DNA of 64,000 nucleotides. Source: Epiperipatus broadwayi (taxonomy: Eukaryota; Onychophora; Udeonychophora; Euonychophora; Peripatidae). A model generated the notes under the pieces. It was not told where the DNA came from. It did not search any database and saw only the letters and a list, made by a program, of their open reading frames with translations. A program made the position numbers and the translations under genes. The DNA lies in the NCBI GenBank assembly GCA_028023455.1, contig JAQFVV010006232.1, forward strand, positions 1,376,008 through 1,440,007, read 5' to 3'. Shown here one piece after another: positions 27,340 to 37,590 of the stretch (positions are counted from its first letter, which is position 1; each line of letters opens with the position of its first letter).

Positions 27340-30225
27340 GGATTGAATTAGCTGTTGTATAGATGCAACTGGCTGCCTGTATGCATTTAGCATGGTAGTT
27401 CTGATTTGATTGAGGGTATGCCACTGCTGGAAATGTTGCTGTTGAGTTTTCTCTGCTGCATAATGTAAGGTGCAGAATGGATTTAAAAATTTTATATAGA
27501 TGGTGATGCCAGAGAAAATGAAATGTCAGCAATGTATGTAAGTTAAGTCAAACTAGGAGTAAAGTAACTGGCAGTTATTGATACCAATCATGGGAGAAAG
27601 ATCATCTTTGTTGGCTTCTGGATATAGTATAAAATATGTTTGCCAGTATATGTATTCATTAGTCCTGGGAATGTCAATTGGTTGGATGGTAATGTGTGAT
27701 GAGAAATGAAACTGATAAGAGGGGGGGTCTATCAGTATGGATTAATTGTAACTGTCATTATAGTACTGGGAACTTTTGACCAATTGATGCAATTCAATTT
27801 ATAGCTTTTTGAATAGAGAACACTTGGATGCTATGGAGACCCAGACCACTATTAATGGGTGAGGAAATAAGTCTCTTAGCTGAGAATGAAACTGTCTTCT
27901 TACCTCATAGCAACTTGTTGCAGAGGGATGAGATGACAGAATAAGATGATTTTGAAAATTTAACAATAGGCAAATATATGTAATCTTAGTCAATATAAGT
28001 ATATTAAATAGGTGAATTTTAGCACAAAGGGAGAGATAAGTTTTGAAAAGGGAGTTGATAACCTGTATGGTATTTTCTTGAATCTGGTTTTGTAAAGTGT
28101 TCTTTATTATAAATGAGCCCATGTAAATTGGAAAGCCTAAGAAAGGAGTTGTCTTTCTCTGGAATATTTGAGTGTATGGTTTGTTGGTGTATATAAACTA
28201 TGCTGCTGTTTTACTCTTGTTAAATCTAAGTGAGATGCTTATGAAATGGAAGAAAGACAGTGACATCATCCATGTATGCTATGCATGAAATATATTGGTG
28301 ATTATATATAATTGAATGCCTGAAAATGTCTGTTGTATAAGCTGTATTAGGGGTATGTAGAAAATGAAAAACAATGCACAAAGATGTGAGCCTTGGAAGA
28401 TAGGTTGCATAGGGATAAATGATCATGAACTTTTCCCAAAGAGAGTGATATATCTCTCTACTGCACAGTAAGTTGGTAAATAAGTAAAACAGATTACTTG
28501 GAATCAATCTGATTGGGAATAGACACCAAGTCAAATTCAGATTCCATATCTAGATGAGATGCAATTGGGACATATTATTTGATTTTGAACCAAGTTCAAG
28601 ATTTCTTTAAACATTTGGGCAACCTATGTGGCAGAACGTGTTTTTTTGTGAACTGCATGTTTAAAATTAGAGGAAATATGTGTCACTCTAGATGATTTTT
28701 TACAACTTTTTCTAGTATTTTAATTCAGAGTGGCCCCATGAAATTGGATGAAAGTTGGAAAGAGCAGAGATTAAGCCTGGTTTTTGGTAAATAGTACAAT
28801 TAAAAATTAGATATAGAATTTTGATGTCATATATGCTTTAGGATAGATCATTTTTCAGGTCATACAGGTATAATGCAGTAGTAAGGTGCTTAAGATAAGC
28901 AAAAACAAAAGCAGAGATTCCATTGGAACCTGGGTGACATGAGTTACATATGGTGGCAAGCTTGAAAGCAAATTGTATGGTTTAGAATGGGTTATTGGTA
29001 TCAGGTAGCCCAAATAAGTCTGAAGATGGTGTTAATGTATTGTGCATTTGTAATCTCTGCTTAAAATATTGGTATATAGGATTAATCATGTTATATCATG
29101 CACAGTTACTACCATCAACTTGAAGAGCCATATGAACTTTTAGTGTGGATGGGAGGCCCAGGGCCCAGTGAATATATCCCCAATTCAAGATATGCTAATG
29201 AGTAAGACAAATCTTTCTTTTTGTTAATGACAAGATATTCTTTAAGTTGATTGGTGATTTTTTGATAAGTTTGGGAAAGTGATTGTAACAAATTCTGGGT
29301 ATGCTATGCAGAATTTATTAGTGTAATCTGTGTATGCCTCTCATTGACCAATGTCAGAAATTGGAAAGATGGAAGTGAACTGTTTGTGAGATGTTGGATA
29401 TTGAATGATATTGTATATATAAAGGTGAGGGACCTTTAAACTAGATCACATTCTATTTGTTCCAATTTCCACAAGATAATGTATGTTTCAGAGAATATAA
29501 AAAATCTAAGGTGCATGAGGATTGAAGAACTCAAATGGTTTTATACAAATGAATGTTTGTGATGTGTAGTTCATTGAGATTCCAGATAAAAGAGTATCCA
29601 GAGTGGGCAGAGAAAGAAATAGAATTAAGGTCAAGTTGAATTAAAGGATGTAGAATTAGTGAGTAAAAGCAAAAGATCAATGAGTGAGGCATGATGTTTA
29701 TTGTGAAACATGATAGAATTGGAAGGCAAAAAGCCTTGACTATTCATAAGTGGAAAAGTTATTGATGAAGCCATTTTCATGTGAATAATTAATAATCTAG
29801 ATTGAAATCTTCCATTAAAATAGTTGGATAAAATAAAGAAGCAAGCAGGAAGGTAATTGTCAGAATAAGGTTGAAATAATAGTAAGACAAGGAAGTATAT
29901 ATACAAACATTTAATGTTTTAATATGGCTGTGAAATGTTGTGATTAAGAGATTCAAGTCTATGTAAATAGTCTTGAATGATGAGAATGAGCATCTTGCAG
30001 TGATAACAATACCAGTTACAGTTGATGATTAAGACATGTTCCTGAAGCATGCACAGAAATCCTGTCTATTGAGGCAAGCAGCAGGGTCAATATAAGATCC
30101 ATTGTATATTTTCATCTCAAGCAATCCAAGCATGTGGGGTTGTATATTGTTTATCCACTTTTTTTAACCAAGGTTAAAGGCTTCAGTTTTGTTTGCTTGA
30201 ATCCCTTCAAGTCTTCATTTGACAA
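27340..30225 (-). pseudogene. T4 ORF2 remains (endonuclease, RT, C-terminal region)
   Basis: Short blocks align with T2 and T6 in the same order. The start lies near 30225. LGLLEMKIYNGSYIDP follows near 30080-30140, then an endonuclease piece with ITFPLMNSQGFLPSN and HHASLIDL (29631-29800). The RT piece has a CSREI block and AYMDDVTVFLP at about 28250-28470. LSLCAKIHLFNILILTKITY is at about 28000-28060, and C-terminal DNA at about 27340-27530. Many frameshifts and stops separate them, so no protein can be made. Confidence 0.7.
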
Positions 30226-31451
30226 GATAAAAATCTTATCTTTTGTTACAAAATTTTGTCATAAATTGCTTGATAACTTATTTATCAAATTTGTTTAAAT
30301 ATGGCATACAGAATTTACAAAATAAATAATTTGTCTAACAGATAATTTGGTCATTAATATGGTGACTGAGATATCACGAAGACCACATGTCTGGTGCCAA
30401 TTTCACTAACACTGAATTTCAAAGTTCAAACACAATACAAACAGATGTTAATGGTGCTAAAAATAATACTCACCAGATCAGTAGCAAAAGTAATAACAAT
30501 TCAATTGCTGTAATTAACAAAAGTAACAATATTTCAACCATTTCTAGTTTCACTAATATTGAGTTCCAAAGATCAAAAATGATACAAACATATGTGAATG
30601 TTATTAAAATTAACTCTCAACAGATCAATAGGAAAAGTAATAAAATGATGTTAATAACAAAAATAACAATATTTTAATTATTTCCAAGTCAGCTCGAGAT
30701 ATTGACAGACCACCATTAGTGACATCAGAGAATTGAATGTCAATATCTAAGAAGCACCCTCACTCTACCCTTTGCAGTTTGGAATACATATGCTCTTATG
30801 ATAATCAATAATAGGTTCAATCATTTGATCCCAAGAGGATTATTTGCAACTTTTAAAAGTTTTTTTTTCTACTAGGTCCATAATTCTATCTACTACATTT
30901 ACCCGAGGCAATTATTATTTGATGCAATATTCTTGCATGGGCTGTGGAATACCATTTCATGTATTACTGACCATTCAAATCCCAGGTATTTGGTAGTTGA
31001 GTTTTTCAGACAACACAGAGAGTTCTCCTTCAAGCACAAATAAAACATTTGGAAACTTTGCCTTAATTACCATGGATGCAAATCAGTACAACTGCATCGT
31101 ATCTGAGTTTGATCCTAGCTTCATGACATCTACCATAAGCCCACTTCAAACCCTAGTACTAACCTTAAATTTCCGATGCAATGGGGCTTTATACGTTCAA
31201 TCCACACTAATTTCCATAAAGAATAACTTATTTCATAAATGCGTATTAAAATTAATTATTTTCAGATTTAAATTGATCAATTCTATTAAAATTCATGATA
31301 AAATTATTCATGAATTTATATATTATAACTGCGTGGATTGTGCGTATATATTTGTAAATATTTAAATATATATAATTGTCTAAAAGTTTCATTGTGTCGG
31401 GAATGTTTGATTTTATTTTTAAATAATTTGTTAAAGTTTTATTGATTAAAA

Positions 31452-31633
31452 GCTACATTCTTTCGATAAGCTTTCAGATTTTCCCTTTCCAAAAATAACA
31501 GTTAAAGTTTTATTAATTAGAAAAAGATAAGGATTTCTTAATTAAAATCATTTTCTGATTTTAAGAATTCATTTTCTAATTAGAAAATGAATTCCAAGTT
31601 AATGAGTTTGAAAGCCTTATCGAAGGAATGTAT
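31452..31633. repeat. Palindrome with a 30 bp perfect core
   Basis: The outer arms GCTACATTCTTTCGATAAGC (from 31453) and the complement ending near 31633 pair with few mismatches. Near the right side lies GAATTCATTTTCTAAT and its mirror (31565-31594), a perfect 30-nt palindrome with no loop. Confidence 0.7.
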
Positions 31634-32705
31634 CTAAAAACAACCAGTAAATCTAAAAACATTGATAATGAAAGAAGCACTAGCCTGAAGGCATCAGAGG
31701 ACAGATATATAGCTCTGAATGGAAAAAAAAGAGAAGCCATCTTTGTTGTAGAGAAGTGCAGTGAACTCTATGCATTTAAAAATCATAAGTTTAAATAGTG
31801 TTTCGATCATGGTGAAGGGCTAAAACATCAGGAATCTGGCTATTGTTCCTGAAGTCCCCTAAAAATCTTAAATGAAGCTGCTGAATCTTTTCTGGACCAA
31901 TCATGCTGCTAAAATTATGAAAAGCCACTAAAATGCTGTTCAAGTAATCGACTAAATGCATGCCTATGTTTTTACCAATATGGACATGTAAACTAAGAAC
32001 CAGCCCTGAAAGAAATGGATAATATGTTTCTAAATGAACCTTAAACTTTCTGGCCAGTTTCAAACTTTACTTTACACTCCCTTTTAGAGATCTTTTATTC
32101 TTTAATGTAACAATCTTTATAAAACCTTTTATTCATGCTACTGTAAATTTATATCGTAGTTCTCTCAACCTCTAGTCTTTAAACTTTCTCTTTCCTTACT
32201 TGACAGTTCATTTATTATATTATATATATATATTTGTGTAATTTATTAATGTTGTTATTTTAATTATATGCCAATAATCTTTCAACTCGATAAACTCCTT
32301 TGTTCTATTTGCCTTACGTAGAAAATATAATATTAACTCTGATAATAATTCTCACCCATTAGAACTAGATTTATACAGTTCTATTAATCATCAAGTCAAA
32401 AGAAATTATTAAACATTTGTTATTTTTATAGTAAATTATTAGCTCCATTTTTCACCTATGTCCCCAGCTCCTATCTAATTTACAAATGTTTATATATTCA
32501 TATATATAATGTTAAAATGTTTTTTTTTCTCGTATTCACCAATATTTATTTATTCACGTATAATCTAAAATGTTTTTGTAAAAATGGTAGATAAAGGAAT
32601 CAACTAAATACATTCTAATTCAGATTGTTTTCACTGTCTATTAATATTCAGGAGGGACACGATATTTGAGGCATGATGAATATAATTAAATAGTTTTAGT
32701 TAAAA

Positions 32706-33155
32706 GCTCGTTTGACTTTAATTAAATTGATCAAGTCATCACATAGAGCATTCTATCACTGGGTTTTATTTTTCAAATGGTGACTAGCAAGTCATCATCT
32801 TCGAACGTTGCTGACATAGGGCAATCTTCCGCTCCGTTAAGCTGGTCGGTGATAATATTTCTGTTATTTTAATTTATCGAGGAAGAAAGCACTTCCTCCT
32901 CCGCTCATGTTATATTTGGAACACCAAAGGCTCATAGTTATGACTCAGCCTGGCTTTCCCGTGTTCCCATCTACTTAAAGGGAGTAAGACTTGTGAAATG
33001 CAAGCCACCATAGGACTTAGATCATCGACCTGCTATTGTCTTTCAATTTCATTTTATAGCTCATAATTCATCAGCACCGTTGCCTCTCTGTTCCAGTAAA
33101 GCCAGCTCTGATGCTCGTAATTCGTGATGAAGTGATTTCAATTAAAGTCAAACAA
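32706..33155. mobile_element. Candidate TIR element, about 450 bp
   Basis: TTTGACTTTAATT (32711-32723) returns as AATTAAAGTCAAA (33140-33152), with weaker complementarity on both sides (GCTC at the outer end, GTCATCAC inward). No transposase lies inside. The arms are short, so a chance match cannot be fully excluded. Confidence 0.4.
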
Positions 33156-33876
33156 CTTCTCAGTTATTTCAAATTAAAATACGTTGTCTAATAGAGGTTA
33201 AAGTTATGCCCTAAATATGTATCTTGCTCTTCACGAATGGATTTGCGAATGTGAAAATAAATATCACATTCTTTCGTATGAAATTAGAGTAATAATTTCC
33301 TTTACTAATGAATACCTTTATCTGCCTTTATTTTCTTGTTGGGGACATAGACATAGAATTCCAAAATATTGCGTAATACTCATTGGCATACAATAAGGTC
33401 CGCCACTCTTATTATAATTGTAAACTTTGTTTAAGGACTAGAATTAATTAATATAATCATTATTAAAATTAAAACAACAACTATTATTATTAAATATTTT
33501 CTAAACACACTTGGTTTCTTGGTGCTTAATTCCTTCATAATTATTTTAATGTTAATGCTCGCTGTCTGTGTTGGCAACCCAAACATATACATATGATTCG
33601 ATTTAAAAAAGTATCTTAAGTTAATTAATTATCCGATATTAGTGTCAGTTCAGGGGTCTCTAATCCTCACCAACTGTTGAGCTAGTTTCTTGGTGCATAG
33701 CACTGTGCCATCAATTTATACTAATCTGAGCTGGTGGGTTGGGTTTGAATTCAGTTTGAACCAGCTGAGTTTGGATCTGACTTACAGTTTAGGTGGTGGG
33801 TTTTTTGTCTGGTACAATACACCCTTCAAGATTTCCAGTGAATGATGCAAACCATTTGGCAAAGTTACAGTGTCAA

Positions 33877-33949
33877 GTGTTGGTGACCTAGTGGTTAGCA
33901 TAGCTGCCTTCCAAGCAGCTTGGCCTGGGTTAGCTTCCCGATCAACACT
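33877..33949 (+). tRNA. tRNA-Gly(TCC)-like relic
   Basis: These 73 bases follow tRNA-Gly(TCC) closely. The acceptor strands GTGTTGG and TCAACAC pair fully, with one G-U. The D-arm region AGTGGTTAGCAT is normal, and GCTGC-CTTCCAA-GCAGC gives a perfect five-pair anticodon stem with anticodon TCC. The T-loop is damaged: GGTTAGCTTCC instead of GGTTCGATTCC, so the invariant C and A of the B box are lost and pol III transcription would be poor. It sits at the right edge of the insertion that splits the T4 gag. It is either a tRNA pseudogene or the tRNA-like part of a SINE. Confidence 0.65.
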
Positions 33950-34886
33950 TTGACATATAAGGAAAAATATATAAAGGATACCCTTATATCCATCCCTAGT
34001 AACAGTTACAATTTCAAATTACAACTGCACCATGACATTGATCCAAACATAATTTCCAACACAAATACAAGAAACTATCCTATTTCTATATATCAGAGGA
34101 TTGAAACCCCAATGTTATTCCAGACACCAGAGGGATCATTTACTGTTGCAATGTGCTAATTTCCAAACTTCATATTTAGGAAAACAATCTGATCGCCGAT
34201 ATCTCCATGTCAACAAAGAACAATCAACAGCAAATCTTTCTATCCATCAATAGCCAATAGTTTATCCATGCACATACTACCCATCTTATATACTTATACA
34301 CCCTCAATCTTGATCCATCACCAGTATATACTGATTTGTCACTCAAGAAGCATACAATGATCATAATAATTATGCAACACAATTGATAAACAAACATCTC
34401 CTGACTCAGATAATATTGTTTCCACCACTTCTTCTATGCAACAACTGAAGTCAGCACTGTCTCAAATAAGATTAATACTGTTCCAGAAGCTGGTATTTAC
34501 AATCATAGACATAACAATGACCATACTATTCATAATAAAATATCACATACAAGCCATGTCCCCCCCCCCAACAATTCTAAAACAAAAAAAAAAGCTTGGA
34601 CACCTCCCCAAAAGACTTCCAACTTAAAAACCAAAAACACATGTGGTTATCCTCATGCAAACTGAATGTCTTTTAGCTGACTCCATAGATCAATCTATCG
34701 CTACCTCCCATAAACAACAACAAATGCACACAACAGATAGGCTGAAAACATTGTTAGCTACTGATCAACCATCATTACAAATCTCTAATTATATAACCAG
34801 ACCTTCCTGAAAGCATTAAGAATTTACACCCACCCTTACTGATGACTAGAATTAATTTCTTCTTCTCCTTCTCGTTATTATTGTTA

Positions 34887-34933
34887 TCATCATCATCATT
34901 GCATCACCACCATCATCATCATCATCATCATCA

Positions 34934-34983
<50 letters not shown>
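34887..34983. repeat. (ATC)n(ATT)n microsatellite
   Basis: Interrupted ATC/ACC units (34887-34935) pass into pure ATT units (34936-34983). The array separates the inverted 5' end of T4 from the 3' end of T5. Confidence 0.95.
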
Positions 34984-34985
<2 letters not shown>

Positions 34986-35486
34986 AAAAGGAACATTATT
35001 TAAGACAAAATTATATATTGATTTCTTTTGGTGCACTCAAGCTTACATTATTGATCCTTGTATTTGCTTAAACAGATTTGGTGTATATTCTACATAAATC
35101 AGGGATGGATTAAATTTCAGAAGGGTTAAAATCATTAGGTTATATAGATTAAGTTATCATAATTTGAGGTAGAGTATAAGTAAACGTAAATTAAATAATA
35201 TCTGTGTAAATATTTACAAGTCATTGTTTAGTAGTCACATATGTATACCTCACAAAAAATTCAGGCTTTACATATACTTCTTGTTGTATTTTGTGCGGTA
35301 TTTCAATCAGTATATTGAGAGTCATTAACATTTTATACTATGACAGTCCTGTTTCTTGTGTCCAGGATTTCCTCATAGTAAGTGGATACAAGGTTGCTAT
35401 CAATGTTGTTGGGGTTCTTTTATGAGCATAGTTACATTCAGGCCTCCTCCATTTTTTCTTCTTTTGTTTTCCTATTTTTCTGTTTT
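34984..35486 (-). pseudogene. Family T copy T5: short 3' relic
   Basis: After the ATT array the plus strand reads CAAAAAGGAACATTATTTAAG, matching the family T terminus (T7 begins CTTTCAAAAAGGCATTTTATT). About 500 bp later another ATC/ATT array starts (35487). A strongly 5'-truncated copy between two microsatellites explains this; no ORF remains. Confidence 0.5.
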
Positions 35487-35522
35487 ATCATCATCATCAT
35501 CATTATCATTATCATTATTATT
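35487..35522. repeat. Short ATC/ATT microsatellite
   Basis: Twelve mixed ATC and ATT units mark the 5' side of T5 and the right edge of the first cluster. Confidence 0.85.
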
Positions 35523-36130
35523 GTTTTTATTAATGTAAATAAAGTATAATTTTAATTTTATTAAAATTAATTTGACTTTGGTATTTGTTTTTTTAGATTA
35601 TTAGACTGTTTAATAATATCTCCCTTAACATCACATCATACTACTAGTATATCATTTATATTCATTAAAAAGAATTTCTAAAAGTTGTAATTCAATTTAT
35701 TTAAAGTATTCACATAGAGCCTTCAACTTTTGTCCATATTCATGATTATTCTTAATTGCTTATTCAAAAATGGATTTTTTTATTTTACATACTTTTATTA
35801 TATGTATATTAAATATTGAAGAAACTTGTCTAAAAGTTTTAAATTTTTTTTAAAATTCAACAAAACTAACAAAAATAAATACATTTTAAATACAATTTTT
35901 ATACACATATACAGCAATAAAACTATACTATTGATTTTTTTAAATTTTTCAATAGAAATATTTTATTTTTTTCCCCAGAATTTGCAATATTATTATTTTG
36001 AAATATATTATAAACACACATAAAAAAAATAAAAATATTTTTATAGAAAACATTTATAAAGAATCAGTGTATACAACATAAGCATTTTACTCAACAAGTA
36101 ATAAAGTTTTGCTGTCATACACAATACATT
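35523..36130. other. AT-rich spacer, no gene seen
   Basis: I see no gene, RNA or repeat signal; the open frame at 35826-36023 has only AT-driven composition. Confidence 0.5.
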
Positions 36131-36550
36131 CAAAAATATAATATTGTGCATATTCAAAAATTATGTAATATTTACTATTTGATAAAAAACACACTTAAAA
36201 ATGTCACTGGTCCATGTTCCTTATCTATCTAATCCTATCCTTGATATAGTTTTGGTGTCAAACATGATATATTACAAAATATAAAATTGTAAATATTGAA
36301 AAATTACTTGATGTACATAATATTAAATATTTTACCAAAAAAGTAGCACACATAAACTGCCATTAATCCATGTTTTTTCTCACCTAACTCTAATCTAATA
36401 TAGCTTTAGTTACATGCAGATTTCAATATATAATATTGTAAATGTTGAAAAATTACTTGATGTTTACAATTTTCCTATTCTATCAAAAAGATAGCTGATT
36501 TGAAATGTTAATGATCTGCTCCATGTTCCTTGTCCGCTTAATCCTAAAAT
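36131..36550. repeat. Tandem repeat, three diverged units of about 145 bp
   Basis: The block ATATAATATTGTAAATNTTGAAAAATTACTT recurs near 36131, 36274 and 36422 (spacing 143 and 148). Each is followed by a TCCATGTTCCTT-like block and a CTAATCCTAA-like block. The units have drifted to roughly 70-80 percent identity. Confidence 0.65.
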
Positions 36551-36992
36551 AAATGAAAAAACATTTATAACAAAAATATATTTTATACCTAAAAATTTCT
36601 CATAAATACCTTTATAAGATTTCTTCATAGATCTGAAAAAAAGGATCAAGGCATAATCCTGTCTTTTGCACTGCATACACCACAAACTGATTTTCAACCA
36701 TGTGCACTTGTAACTGAGATTTTTTTTGACTAGCAGATTGAATCCTGAAGTTATTTTAGTTATCTAACATATTGACTATAGAAAAAATAAAACACAATTG
36801 ATGTCCTTAAATTTTGAAATATTATTAACACATTATAAAGTCCTTGCTCTCTACTATACTTATATATATATATATAATGGCATTAAATATATTAAATATA
36901 TTCAGTAATAGGATATATATATATCATATGATGGAATTAACATCCATTACGTTGTCTTTATAAAATACTTTAATATAAAAATATAAATAAAT

Positions 36993-37590
36993 ATTATAGA
37001 CAACTATATTTTTATTTGTGATGATTATATGACTATATTACAGCTATTGTTATATATCATTTTGTTGTTAGTAAAGATATTTTATTATATCTGTGATTTA
37101 TTTATAATTAATAAATTTATTATTATTTATTAATTCAAATAGTCAAATATGTTTAAAAATACATATATACAAGCAACAAAGATTACAAATTATAAAATTA
37201 TCATAGAAAAGCCTTTTTCGGCAAATTGTGTTTTTTGCCCCTTTCAATATGTCTCCCTGATTTAAAACACATACGGCGATATCTATATCAATACATGAGA
37301 GTAATTTTGTAGTAGAATTGAGAAAAAAAATCACATAATAGATTGTGATGTCGCTGTATGTGCTTTAAATCGTGGAGACATATTGAAAAGGGCAATAAAT
37401 ATAATTTGCTGAAAAAGGCTTTTCTATGATAATTTTATAATTTGTAATATTTGTTGCTTGTATATATATATATTTTTATACATATTTGACTATTGTATAC
37501 TTGAAGTGCAACATAAAAAAAGAATTGGTTTTAATTCTGATTCTTTTTCTGTATAGTATGTATATTAATTCACATATAGTTGTCTATAAT
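36993..37590. mobile_element. Nested inverted repeats, 598 bp (MITE-like)
   Basis: A perfect 17-bp pair, ATTATAGACAACTATAT (36993-37009) and its complement (37574-37590), bounds the unit. Inside it lies a much longer pair of about 143 bp arms (37138-37280 and 37348-37494, near 90 percent) around a 65-nt loop. The outer spacer differs between sides. It could be one foldback element inside another, or one element with a duplicated interior. Confidence 0.65.

Larger units (their letters stand above)
31131..33876. other. Insertion of about 2.8 kb splitting the T4 gag
   Basis: This stretch separates two pieces of one gag reading frame, so it should be a later insertion or several. It contains a palindrome at 31452-31633 and a TIR pair at 32706-32745 and 33122-33155. 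A minus-strand open frame at 31791-32063 has no ATG (it opens at TTG) and no recognised motif. It is somewhat richer in CpG around 32780-33160. No transposase or polymerase motif was seen. Confidence 0.5.
30359..34810 (+). pseudogene. T4 ORF1 remains in inverted orientation, split by an insertion
   Basis: The 5' piece (30359-31130) has an Asn/Ser/Gln-rich N-terminus containing two 147 bp tandem copies (30401 and 30548, FTNTEFQ and FTNIEFQ). It then has the conserved gag segment LFDAIFLHGLWNTIS...DHSNPRYLVVEFF at about 30917-31010 and FGNFALITMDANQYN (31057). The 3' piece starts near 33955 with YIKDTLISIPSNSYNFKLQL, the direct continuation of the segment in T6, and runs into a Gln/Lys/Pro-rich tail to about 34810. 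Plus-strand reading is opposite to the ORF2 of the same copy. Confidence 0.7.
25875..34886 (-). mobile_element. Family T copy T4: old copy with inverted 5' part and later insertion
   Basis: The ORF2 remains read on the minus strand (about 30225 down to 27340), but the ORF1 remains read on the plus strand (30359 to 34810). The ORF1 start lies at the junction with the ORF2 start, and the ORF1 end lies next to the ATC/ATT array at 34887. This order is expected from twin priming and not from two random insertions. About 2.8 kb of unrelated DNA (about 31131-33950) interrupts ORF1. The copy is TG/CA-rich with almost no CpG, as if long methylated. The left boundary is uncertain. Confidence 0.6.

Noticed and set aside
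30387-30677. Independent Asn/Ser-rich plus-strand gene
   Set aside because: Its downstream sequence matches the family T gag core (HGLW...DHSNPRYL), so it is the inverted ORF1 of T4.
31791-32063. Minus-strand 90-codon frame inside the T4 insertion
   Set aside because: It opens at TTG rather than ATG, shows no motif, and lies in repeat-derived DNA. It remains possible as an exon but is not supported.
36131-36550. CRISPR-like or regularly spaced repeat array
   Set aside because: Whole units are diverged tandem copies of about 145 bp in eukaryotic DNA; there are no short identical repeats with unique spacers.
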